A stretch of DNA of 5,591 bases from JANYLN01 sp041687575 (GCA_041687575.1 JAWLBS010000329.1:1-5591), one strand, 5' to 3'. Numbered from the stretch's first letter, positions 1 through 5,423 are shown. The notes: generated by a model from the letters alone, not told the origin. Made by a program: numbers and translations.

Positions 1-927
1 CGGCTGACGGGACGGTGGTCCGGCCTGCCGGTGGCGACGCTGTGGCTGGTGATCTTCGCGGGCACCTGGTGGGGGCTGATGCTGCCGGTGGCGCCGCGGT
101 TGACGGGCGAGCCGTGGCCCGGCTGGTTCGGCTGGCTGTTGTGGATCCAGACGGTATGGGCGTGGGTGCTGCTGGCGGCGGTGTTGATTTGGGTTCGCCA
201 GGGGTGGCGGCGGCAGGCGATGGCGTGGCCCGGCGACCTGGACTCGCTGGTTCGCGCGAGCCGACCCTGGCCGGGGCTGGAACCGACCGTCGCGGCGGTC
301 GGGCTGATCCTGATCCCGCTGGGGCTGTGGCACGCCTTCTGGACCGGCCCGGACGCCGTCGCGATCGTGCGGCTGACGACCTGGGACATGGTGGCCGGGG
401 CCCTGGCGCTGTCGGCGTTCATCGGCTGGCACTGGAGCCGCACGATCGGCGAGCTCGCCCTGTCATTGTGGACGGTGTCGCTGGCGGCCCTGGGCGGCAC
501 GACGGCCCTGCAGCTGGCGGGGCCGGGCGAGGCGCTGGACATGCTGCCGGCCGTGCAGACGGGGGTGCTGGTCGGCCTGACGGCGGCGGCGTTTTTGTGG
601 TACTGGCTGGCGGGGGTGTGGCGTCAGCAGCTCCGCGAGGGGCGGGCGTGGACGGTCACGGGGCGGCTGGTCCCGCTGGCCGACCGGGTGGGTTTCCTGT
701 CGGCGGCGCTGGCGTTGCTGGTCGGGGCGAAGCTGGCCCTCTGGCCGCGGCTGCGGTATGGCTCGGCGGACGACTCGCTGGGCCGGCTGGCGCTGGTGAG
801 CCTGACGTACGTGCTCCTGATCGTCGTGTGCCTGTACGCCGCCCGGCGGATGCGGAAGCGAACGATGCTCTACCTGGCGGGGCTGACGGGCGTGACATGG
901 TGTTTCTTCCTCTGGATGCGGCTGTAA
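1..927 (+). CDS. Polytopic membrane protein, 5'-truncated by window edge
   Basis: The reading frame is open from the first base and ends at TAA 925-927, giving 308 residues in the window. I do not recognise the family. About eight or nine hydrophobic stretches are visible, near window residues 11-29, 42-65, 95-114, 120-137, 141-160, 175-195, 212-228, 243-262 and 269-286, separated by short Arg-rich or acidic loops. It is therefore almost certainly an integral inner-membrane protein. It is rich in Trp and Leu and has no obvious soluble catalytic domain. A GTG at 31 could serve as a start, but no Shine-Dalgarno sequence precedes it and the frame continues upstream, so the true start is probably outside the window. 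The high-GC frame with G/C at third positions supports real coding. Transporter-like or polymer-export roles are possible, but nothing in the sequence decides this. Confidence 0.8.
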   Translation, partial: RLTGRWSGLPVATLWLVIFAGTWWGLMLPVAPRLTGEPWPGWFGWLLWIQTVWAWVLLAAVLIWVRQGWRRQAMAWPGDLDSLVRASRPWPGLEPTVAAVGLILIPLGLWHAFWTGPDAVAIVRLTTWDMVAGALALSAFIGWHWSRTIGELALSLWTVSLAALGGTTALQLAGPGEALDMLPAVQTGVLVGLTAAAFLWYWLAGVWRQQLREGRAWTVTGRLVPLADRVGFLSAALALLVGAKLALWPRLRYGSADDSLGRLALVSLTYVLLIVVCLYAARRMRKRTMLYLAGLTGVTWCFFLWMRL

Positions 928-944
928 TCCTTTCGCCTTTCCGG

Positions 945-965
945 TGACAGGTTCTGTGCCTGACA
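945..965. repeat. Imperfect palindrome after the membrane protein gene
   Basis: TGACAGG (945-951) and CCTGACA (959-965) form a seven-position stem with one A/A mismatch around a 7-base loop. It starts 17 bases after the stop codon of the upstream gene. There is no T-tract, so it is a poor intrinsic terminator. A core reading TGCCTGACA or its complement resembles palindromes found near REP-associated transposases in other bacteria, but that likeness is from memory. It could be a dispersed repeat or a simple 3'-end hairpin. Confidence 0.35.
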
Positions 966-999
966 TGACATTCCGTCGGCGTGTGCGCTGCCGGGGTGG

Positions 1000-1028
1000 T
1001 TGGTTCTGGTCAGCGGTTGTGGTAAAGT
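1000..1028 (+). promoter_or_regulatory. Candidate sigma70-type promoter
   Basis: TTGGTT (1000-1005) and TAAAGT (1023-1028) are separated by 17 bases. They match the -35 consensus at 3 of 6 and the -10 consensus at 4 of 6 positions. The site lies about 70 bases upstream of the ATG at 1098, and a small palindrome (CTGC/GCAG, 1029-1040) lies just downstream. In GC-rich DNA such a match can arise by chance, so this is only a candidate. Confidence 0.25.
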
Positions 1029-1097
1029 CTGCATTTGCAGGCCGAGGCGGTCTGTCAGTCGTGGAGTGTGGCCCCTTACGACCATTGGAGCCGAACG

Positions 1098-1877
1098 ATG
1101 CGGATCGAGAGCGGATTGGGAAAGCGTACGGTCACCCGGCTGGGCCTGGTGTTTCTGCTGTTCGCGGCGTTTGCCGCGTGGTTTGCCTATGACGGGTGGG
1201 TGAAGTATCCGCAGATGAACCTCGACGAGGCGCGGCAGGCGTTTCCGGAGAACGCCGAGACCCCGACGCCCAACCCGGCGGTGACCGAGAAGGACGTCAA
1301 GGACCTCAAGGCCGATCCGGGGCGTGAGTTGACCATGGCGGACCTGACCGAGGCGTGGGGCGAGCCGGCGTACCTTGGGTCGGCCGGCGCGCAAGCCGAT
1401 GCCGGGGAGCGGGTGGCGTTTTTCGTCGGGCCGTACGGCTGGGCGCGGGCGACGCTGGACGGCGAGCGGGTCGAGAAGGTCGATTGGCGGGCGGCGTCGA
1501 AGGCGTCGTCGGACATCGCGGTGCAGCAGATGCTGGCAGGGGTGCTGCTGGCGGCGGCGGCGATCCCGCTGCTGCTGCTCTTGCTGCAGCTGCCCAAGAA
1601 ATACATCCTGGACGACGAGGGGCTGGTGCTGCCGTCGAGCGGACGGATCACCTACGAGCAGATGACCGGGATCGACGCGTCGGCACTGCACACCAAGGGG
1701 CTGGTCCGGCTGCAGTACCGCGACGCGGCCGGGCAGGACCGGGTTGCGGTGCTGGACGAGGAGAAGATCGACCGCTTCGACGAGATCGTCGTCGGCCTGT
1801 GCGAGAAGAAGGGCTGGCCGGTCCAGGTGGAGTCGGCGCTGGAAGAGGCCGACGCGCCGGATGCGGAGAAGCAGTAG
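1098..1877 (+). CDS. Two-helix membrane protein with PH-like cytosolic tail, unknown function
   Basis: This is a 259-residue protein of unrecognised family. The ATG at 1098 is chosen because GGAG (1087-1090) lies 7 bases upstream; an in-frame open stretch further upstream lacks such a site. Residues 15-31 form a first membrane helix after a basic N-terminus. Residues 32-144 should be extracytoplasmic. Within them, 79-130 (a GEP motif, then VAFFVGPYG and a DGERVEKVDW strand) loosely recalls small beta-rich lipoprotein domains of the BamE type; this is inference. Residues 145-163 form a second helix with a Leu run, followed by basic LPKK. The tail 166-240 alternates strands (YILDDEGLVL, RITYEQM, GLVRLQYRD, RVAVLDE) and ends in a helix, a pattern like bacterial PH domains. 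The next gene converges on it, so this is the last gene of its transcript. No catalytic motif is visible. Confidence 0.82.
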   Translation: MRIESGLGKRTVTRLGLVFLLFAAFAAWFAYDGWVKYPQMNLDEARQAFPENAETPTPNPAVTEKDVKDLKADPGRELTMADLTEAWGEPAYLGSAGAQADAGERVAFFVGPYGWARATLDGERVEKVDWRAASKASSDIAVQQMLAGVLLAAAAIPLLLLLLQLPKKYILDDEGLVLPSSGRITYEQMTGIDASALHTKGLVRLQYRDAAGQDRVAVLDEEKIDRFDEIVVGLCEKKGWPVQVESALEEADAPDAEKQ

Positions 1878-1880
1878 TCG

Positions 1881-1896
1881 GCCGGCGGTCGCCGGC
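1881..1896. terminator. Candidate bidirectional hairpin between convergent genes
   Basis: GCCGGC (1881-1886) and GCCGGC (1891-1896) form a perfect 6-bp all-GC stem with a GGTC loop. It begins 4 bases after one stop codon and ends 12 bases before the convergent stop at 1909-1911. The position suits a shared terminator for both genes. There is no T-tract on either strand, so intrinsic termination would be weak. Given the high GC content, chance is also possible. Confidence 0.4.
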
Positions 1897-1908
1897 GCCT
1901 GCACAGCC

Positions 1909-2388
1909 CTAGCCGGGTGGCTGCTCGCGTTGCCGGATTTCCTGGCGGCGCATGGGCATGGCGTCGATCCGGCCGAAGATCTCCTCGGGCCGAACGGGTT
2001 CGGCGGCGCGGAGCTTGGAGGCGCCGTCCTTGCCGATCAGCAGCAGCGTGAACGTGCCGGCCGGTATGTCCAACTCCCGTCGGAGCGTTTCGGCGACCTG
2101 GGGCGCGATGGTGGTTTTGCCGACGCGGCCGGGCCGATCTTCGTAGAGATGGAAGACAAGCAGGTCGCGGTCGGCGATCTCCGATTCGCGATGCTGCCAG
2201 CGGGCGCGAAAGGCTTGCATGGACGGGTCGTCGGGGCTGGGGGCCGCGGCGATCAGGAGCCGGTTTCGCCACTGGTATACGGACAGATCGATGCAGCCGA
2301 TCATGGCGGAACTCCCTGTTCTTTCGGCGTCTGCGGCCGGCAACGCGGCAGCGATCAGCGTGGCAATGATCAGAAGAGATCCGGTCAT
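1909..2388 (-). CDS. DUF4174 domain protein, exported
   Basis: This 159-residue protein has an N-terminal signal peptide: a hydrophobic stretch at 5-19 followed by an ADA/E site at about residue 21. The mature part matches what I know of the DUF4174 family. It has an opening DLSVYQWRNRLLIAAAP strand (34-50), a RDLLVFHLYED segment (74-84), an FTLLLIGKDG..KLR segment (113-127) and a closing IDAMPMRRQE motif (141-150). The family is thought to adopt a thioredoxin-like fold, but the redox CxxC is absent and the only mature cysteine is Cys32, so thiol-disulfide exchange is unlikely. Its function is not established. ATG at 2388 is preceded by AAAGGA (2404-2399) with a 10-base spacer. The full family length appears present. 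It is transcribed alone, convergent with the gene at 1098 and divergent from the YcxB-like gene. Confidence 0.88.
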   Translation of the reverse strand: MTGSLLIIATLIAAALPAADAERTGSSAMIGCIDLSVYQWRNRLLIAAAPSPDDPSMQAFRARWQHRESEIADRDLLVFHLYEDRPGRVGKTTIAPQVAETLRRELDIPAGTFTLLLIGKDGASKLRAAEPVRPEEIFGRIDAMPMRRQEIRQREQPPG

Positions 2389-2417
2389 TTCAAGGTCATC
2401 CTTTGTTGCTGGTGCGT

Positions 2418-2434
2418 CGGGTCTCGCGGACCCG
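2418..2434 (-). promoter_or_regulatory. Hairpin in the DUF4174 5' leader
   Basis: CGGGTC (2418-2423) and GACCCG (2429-2434) form a perfect 6-bp stem with a 5-base loop. After one mismatch it can extend by G2416-C2436 and C2415-G2437. It lies 30 bases upstream of the DUF4174 start and 14 bases before its AAAGGA. It would be in the mRNA leader if transcription starts further upstream. A regulatory role is inference only. Confidence 0.35.
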
Positions 2435-2439
2435 CCGTG

Positions 2440-2483
2440 ACACCTGAGGGGTTGTATCGCCCATCAGAATCATAGGTGTTTTT
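2440..2483 (+). terminator. Terminator-like stem followed by T-tract, plus strand
   Basis: ACACC (2440-2444) pairs with GGTGT (2475-2479). Inside, TGAGGG (2445-2450) can pair with CCCATCA (2460-2466) with one bulged A. TTTT (2480-2483) follows directly. As a plus-strand RNA this looks like a weak intrinsic terminator, but no plus-strand gene ends nearby. It could stop antisense transcription through the DUF4174 gene, or attenuate a transcript heading for the YcxB-like gene. Chance is also plausible. Confidence 0.25.
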
Positions 2484-2640
2484 CGGGCCGGTTCATCTTC
2501 GCGGGCGTCGCTTGAGGTGTATGAGGCGCGCTTGTGCGGGCAGTGGATCGGTTGGACAATGGGGCGCGTCTCAGTGGCAAGGGCGGCATGACGGTGGGCG
2601 GGGCCTTGTCGGGCGGCACGAGGGCAAAGCCGCCTGAGGG

Positions 2641-2693
2641 TGCCAGCCGCCATCCCGGTTACCCAGGGACTGCGCCGTACAAAATGGCTGCCA
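2641..2693. repeat. Imperfect inverted repeat next to the YcxB-like start
   Basis: Bases 2641-2649 and 2685-2693 can pair as TG/CA, one mismatch, CAGCC/GGCTG and a G-T wobble. An inner TCCC/GGGA stem (2653-2656, 2666-2669) sits in the loop. The right arm ends at the first base of the AGGTG ribosome binding site (2693-2697). The structure could affect initiation or be an operator, but it is imperfect and unproven. Confidence 0.25.
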
Positions 2694-2704
2694 GGTGAAT
2701 GTGC

Positions 2705-3220
2705 ATGATTACGATAACCGTACAACCGACGTTCGGGGATTTCTATCAGGCCGCGCGGTACCACGCGCGGATGCGGGACCTGAAGATCGTACTGGTGCTG
2801 GCGGTGCTGACCGTTGCGGCGATGATGTGGCACCGGTACCTGTTCGTGGGTCTGGCGCTGGTGTACCTGGTGCTGCGGCCGCTGCATATGCGGGCACGCT
2901 GCAGACAGGTGTGGGAGCAGACGCCGTCGGCGCATCGGGGGCCGACGACCTACCGGCTGGACGAGATCGGGCTGCATGAGCAGGGAGCGGGCCACACGGC
3001 GCTGACCCGGTGGGACAACTTCCTGGAGTTCCGTGAATCGAAGGATGCGTTCCTGCTGTACCTGAGCCCGCACCTGTACGTCTTTCTGCCGAAGCGGTTC
3101 ATCGAGCCGCCGCAGCAGGAGGCGATTCGTGAGCTGCTCAGCAAGCACGAAAAGGCGCAGGATGGCAAGCAGGCGGCGGACCGGTTGTCGCTGGAGGCCG
3201 AGTCGCGGCATTTGAACTAA
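2705..3220 (+). CDS. YcxB-like membrane protein
   Basis: This 171-residue protein fits the YcxB-like family. An N-terminal segment (residues 7-25) carries the usual F..F..A..YH.R pattern. Two closely spaced helices (about 27-42 and 46-60) form a membrane hairpin. The soluble C-terminal domain, about 81-146, reads TYRLDEIGL, then a conserved Trp103 in TRWDNFLEF, a FLLYLSPHLYVFLPKRF strand pair (116-132) with the characteristic PKR, and a terminal helix. The soluble part resembles a PH-like fold. Function is unknown for the family. I chose ATG 2705 because AGGTG (2693-2697) stands 7 bases upstream; the in-frame ATG at 2699 is too close to that site. The tail after residue 150 is charged and probably disordered. 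The gene diverges from the DUF4174 gene and precedes the peroxidase region by about 117 bases, so the two could share a transcript. Confidence 0.85.
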   Translation: MITITVQPTFGDFYQAARYHARMRDLKIVLVLAVLTVAAMMWHRYLFVGLALVYLVLRPLHMRARCRQVWEQTPSAHRGPTTYRLDEIGLHEQGAGHTALTRWDNFLEFRESKDAFLLYLSPHLYVFLPKRFIEPPQQEAIRELLSKHEKAQDGKQAADRLSLEAESRHLN

Positions 3221-3222
3221 AG

Positions 3223-3251
3223 CCCTCCATTGACAGACCATTTGTGGAGGG
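3223..3251 (+). promoter_or_regulatory. Hairpin that sequesters a Shine-Dalgarno sequence
   Basis: CCCTCCA (3223-3229) pairs perfectly with TGGAGGG (3245-3251) around a 15-base loop, starting 2 bases after the YcxB-like stop codon. The right arm contains GGAGGGG (3246-3252), the ribosome binding site of the short ORF starting at 3258. When folded, the left arm would mask that site. It has no T-tract and so is a weak terminator candidate. Masking of initiation is inferred from the pairing only. Confidence 0.45.
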
Positions 3252-3257
3252 GCAACG

Positions 3258-3338
3258 ATGAGGCGGATGGAATGCGGGCCGGCGCAGTGCGGACGGCCAG
3301 GCGAGCAGCTCAAGGCGAACACGAAGGGAGGGCGGTGA
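3258..3338 (+). CDS. Candidate 26-residue upstream ORF coupled to the peroxidase
   Basis: ATG 3258 has a strong GGAGGGG (3246-3252) 5 bases upstream and opens a 26-codon frame ending at TGA 3336-3338. The last base of that stop is the first base of the peroxidase ATG (TGATG), the classic arrangement for translational coupling. The predicted peptide is basic and has two cysteines (residues 6 and 11) near its start, no membrane helix and no recognised family. Its ribosome binding site lies in the hairpin at 3223-3251. The peroxidase also has its own site, GGGAGG, inside this frame. The peptide itself may have no function, translation being the point. It may also be a chance frame; there is no homology or conservation evidence. 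Confidence 0.35.
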   Translation: MRRMECGPAQCGRPGEQLKANTKGGR

Positions 3339-4789
3339 TGGCTCGCACGTCGCGCAGGCAGTCGGGTCGGTTGGACGCACTGGCGTCTGAAACGAAACAG
3401 ACATCGCGCAAGGGGCCGCTGGTCGGGCTGGCGGTGCTGGTGGTGGTGCTTGCGGTGCCGGTGGGCAACCTGCTGGTCACGGCGGGCCCAACGCCGGTCG
3501 GCGTGGCGGCGGCGAGTCACCCGACCTTTGCGGGCGCGGCGGCGGTCGTCGAGGGCAAGTGCATGGACTGTCACTGGTCGCAGGCGGCGGTGCCCTGGTA
3601 CGGCAAGGTGCCGGTGGCGGGCGGGATGCTTGCGGCGGACATGGAGACGGGCACCCGCTGGTTCGATGCGGTTCGCGAGCTGACGCCGGGGCCGGACGAG
3701 CCGTACGGCGAGGCGGCGCTGGCGAAGCTGGAGTACGTGGTCGAGCGGCAGACCATGCCGCCGACAAAGTACGCGCTGTTGCACTGGAACCGCGGCCTGA
3801 GCGACACCGACCGCGAGACGATCCTGGCCGCGATCCGCGCGGTCCGCAGCGAGCACTATGCGACCGACGGCGTGGCCGATCGATTCGCCACGTATGCGAT
3901 CCAGCCGGTGCCGCGCGAGGTGGAGGTCGATGCGGCCAGAGCGGCGCTGGGCGAGGCGATGTACCACGACGTGCGGCTCAGCGGGGACGACACGCTGTCG
4001 TGTGCATCATGCCACGGGCTGGAGACCGGCGGGTGCGATCAGGTGCCGGTCTCGACGGGGATCAACGGGCAGAAAGGGCCGATCAACGCGCCGACCGTGT
4101 ACAACGCAGTGTTCAACCTGGCGCAGTTCTGGGATGGGCGGGCGGCCGACCTGAAGGAGCAGGCGGGCGGGCCGGTCACCAATCCGATCGAGATGGGGGC
4201 GAGCTGGGACCAGGTGCTGCCGAAGCTGCGCCGGGACCAGAAGGTGGCGGCGGGATTTGCCGCGGCGTACCCGGACGGGCTGACGGCCGACAACATCACC
4301 GACGCGATTGCCGAGTTCGAAAAGACCCTGGTCACGCCCGACAGCGCGTTCGACAGGTACCTCAAGGGCGACGCCTCGGCGATGAATGAGCAGCAGATCC
4401 GCGGGATGCACCTGTTCGAGGAGAACGCCTGCGCCAACTGCCACGTCGGCAAGGCGATGGGCGGGCGGTCGTACGAGCGGATGGGACGGGCCCGCGACTA
4501 CTTCGCCGGCCTGGGCCGGCCGATCACCGACGCCGACGTCGGCCGGTTCAACGTGACCGGCGAGGAGGCGGACCGGCACCGCTTCAAGGTGCCCGTGCTG
4601 CGGAACGTGGCGCTGACGTACCCGTATTTCCATGATGGCTCGCAGACGACGCTGAAAGGGGCGGTGTTTGTGATGGCGGCATTTCAGGGCTATCGCCAGT
4701 ACACCGGCGACGAGGCCGACGCGGTGGTGGCGTTTCTGGAGGCGCAGACGGGGCAGTATCGGGGCCAGCCGCTGGCGGTGGCGGAGTGA
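3338..4789 (+). CDS. ccp: Tri-heme cytochrome c peroxidase (quinol peroxidase, YhjA type)
   Basis: This 483-residue protein closely follows E. coli Ccp/YhjA as I recall it. That enzyme is membrane-anchored and reduces hydrogen peroxide to water in the periplasm with electrons from quinol. Residues 27-49 form the N-terminal anchor. An N-terminal heme-binding domain (about 60-175) has CMDCH (75-79) and a conserved MPPTKY..LHW motif (140-150). The two-heme CCP/MauG core follows: CASCH (222-226), peroxidatic heme; FWDGR (264-268) with the inter-heme Trp265; Gln275 and Glu285, matching the active-site Gln and Glu of bacterial peroxidases; CANCH (365-369), electron-transfer heme; and Met446 as a likely ligand of that heme. 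Ile242 stands where classical di-heme enzymes have a distal His. ATG 3338 is chosen for GGGAGG 7 or so bases upstream; an ATG at 3272 is weaker. Heme attachment needs a cytochrome c maturation system elsewhere. Cys233 is an extra, unpaired cysteine. Confidence 0.95.
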   Translation: MARTSRRQSGRLDALASETKQTSRKGPLVGLAVLVVVLAVPVGNLLVTAGPTPVGVAAASHPTFAGAAAVVEGKCMDCHWSQAAVPWYGKVPVAGGMLAADMETGTRWFDAVRELTPGPDEPYGEAALAKLEYVVERQTMPPTKYALLHWNRGLSDTDRETILAAIRAVRSEHYATDGVADRFATYAIQPVPREVEVDAARAALGEAMYHDVRLSGDDTLSCASCHGLETGGCDQVPVSTGINGQKGPINAPTVYNAVFNLAQFWDGRAADLKEQAGGPVTNPIEMGASWDQVLPKLRRDQKVAAGFAAAYPDGLTADNITDAIAEFEKTLVTPDSAFDRYLKGDASAMNEQQIRGMHLFEENACANCHVGKAMGGRSYERMGRARDYFAGLGRPITDADVGRFNVTGEEADRHRFKVPVLRNVALTYPYFHDGSQTTLKGAVFVMAAFQGYRQYTGDEADAVVAFLEAQTGQYRGQPLAVAE

Positions 4790-4825
4790 CAAGGTGACAC
4801 GGTGAGGGGGTGACAAGGTGAAACA
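4786..4825. repeat. Tandem repeat of period 8, consensus GTGACAAG
   Basis: Five units of exactly 8 bases follow each other from 4786. Units one and four are GTGACAAG, unit two differs at one base, unit three ends in GGGG and unit five degenerates to GTGAAACA. The first unit supplies the TGA stop (4787-4789) of the peroxidase. Similar GTGACAAGG-type tracts are, as I recall, dispersed in many environmental bacterial genomes and generate spurious SPCHLVT-like peptides on the other strand. Their function is unknown. Confidence 0.8.
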
Positions 4826-4840
4826 ACAACAGCATCTATC

Positions 4841-4867
4841 CGCAGATCTCGCAGATTACACAGATTA
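4841..4867. repeat. Tandem repeat of period 9, consensus CGCAGATTA
   Basis: Three 9-base units lie head to tail: CGCAGATCT (4841-4849), CGCAGATTA (4850-4858) and CACAGATTA (4859-4867). The tract is AT-richer than its surroundings. Closely similar CGCAGATTA tracts are, from memory, common between genes in planctomycetes, Verrucomicrobia and related environmental genomes. No coding function is credible. It lies 15 bases after the period-8 tract. Confidence 0.75.
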
Positions 4868-4878
4868 ATAACAGCCAC

Positions 4879-4896
4879 GGCAACAACGGCAACGAC
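4879..4896. repeat. Short period-9 repeat, GGCAACRAC
   Basis: GGCAACAAC (4879-4887) is followed directly by GGCAACGAC (4888-4896), differing at one base. It continues the run of microrepeats after the peroxidase gene. With only two copies it may be coincidental, but it shares the 9-base period of the tract just upstream. Confidence 0.45.
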
Positions 4897-4960
4897 AATG
4901 GTCGCCAGAGGCGAGTGTGCTGGTGACGACGGCGAAACCGAAAGGCCGGAAAGGTCTTCC

Positions 4961-5389
4961 ATGCGGTTGCAAATCAGGCCCTGCGTTATCATGGGATACA
5001 TACTGGGGATCGGGTGGCTCCTGTGTGCCCTGACGTACGTCACCTTTTACCCGATCGGCTATGTGGACGGACTCTTTGAAGCAGGTCCACACGTCTCTGA
5101 TGGATATGCCTGGAAGCCTTGGAAGCAGATATCGAATGTGCCTCATCTGCCGGACAGGCTGCCGCCATCGCTTGACGACACCGCCTCCATTCGAGAGGGA
5201 AGCCGGGCCGGATTCTGCTTCCGCTGGACGGCGTTCCAGGCTCGCAGCAGCTCTCAATCCGAGCCGAGGTTTGTGCCCCAGTGGACACGCTACGGCGTGC
5301 GTCCGGGGGCGTGGGTTGTCGCGGGGCTGCCGGCCCTGTTGTTCATCGCGGGCGGGTACGTTCTGCGGGGTAGACGGCGGCATGCGTGA
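4961..5389 (+). CDS. Two-helix membrane protein of unknown function
   Basis: This 142-residue protein is not recognised. ATG 4961 is chosen because GGAAAGG (4948-4954) lies 6 bases upstream; an in-frame ATG at 4991 has no such site. Residues 9-30 form one membrane helix and 116-135 a second, followed by a basic tail (RGRRRH, 136-141). The positive-inside rule puts both ends in the cytosol and residues 31-115 outside. The loop is rich in Pro, Ser and aromatic residues and has no catalytic motif. The design (short anchor, variable loop, a VPQW segment, second helix, Arg-rich end) recalls small planctomycete membrane proteins seen in genome annotations, but this is only an impression. It uses more A- or T-ending codons (CAA, ATA, GGA, CCA, CTT) than the peroxidase gene, particularly between about 5080 and 5270. 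The following gene starts 34 bases downstream on the same strand and may be co-transcribed. Confidence 0.65.
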   Translation: MRLQIRPCVIMGYILGIGWLLCALTYVTFYPIGYVDGLFEAGPHVSDGYAWKPWKQISNVPHLPDRLPPSLDDTASIREGSRAGFCFRWTAFQARSSSQSEPRFVPQWTRYGVRPGAWVVAGLPALLFIAGGYVLRGRRRHA

Positions 5390-5423
5390 CGGCGAATGAG
5401 GCAGGCGGGAATGGAGTCGTTGT

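Larger units (their letters stand above)
2389..2704. other. Divergent intergenic region, no gene seen
   Basis: This 316-base region separates the DUF4174 gene (-) from the YcxB-like gene (+) and should contain promoters for both. I found no convincing pair of -35 and -10 boxes. TATGAT on the minus strand (2474-2469) resembles a -10 box for the DUF4174 gene but lacks a good -35. TACAAA (2678-2683) is a weak plus-strand -10 candidate. No tRNA or credible coding frame is visible; long open frames crossing it are Arg/His-rich compositional artefacts. Three possible hairpins are listed separately. Confidence 0.6.

Noticed and set aside
15..947. 310-codon plus-strand frame over the first gene
   Set aside because: It is Gly/Ala/Arg-rich and out of frame with the hydrophobic, membrane-like frame that covers the same bases; a compositional shadow.
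870..1904. 344-codon open frame on the minus strand
   Set aside because: It is antisense to the 259-residue membrane protein, full of Arg and Gln/Leu runs, and lacks a recognisable domain.
2396..2473. 25-codon frame on the minus strand just upstream of the DUF4174 gene
   Set aside because: No ribosome binding site precedes its ATG, the peptide has no known match, and its ATG coincides with the possible -10 box; too weak to annotate.
2552..2580. TTGGAC with TGGCAA 17 bases later as a promoter for the YcxB-like gene
   Set aside because: The -10 part matches the consensus poorly and lies more than 120 bases from the start codon.
3272..3340. Alternative upstream start of the peroxidase at ATG 3272
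   Set aside because: It would add 22 basic residues before the anchor; the ATG at 3338 has the better-spaced GGGAGG site and gives a length closer to the YhjA type.
2396..3967. 523-codon open frame on the minus strand
   Set aside because: It is Arg/His/Pro/Gln-rich low-complexity sequence lying antisense to the YcxB-like gene and the peroxidase; it arises from GC-rich codon structure and has no domain.
4007..4816. 269-codon minus-strand frame over the peroxidase
   Set aside because: It is antisense to a confidently identified gene and has an Arg/His/Val-rich composition.
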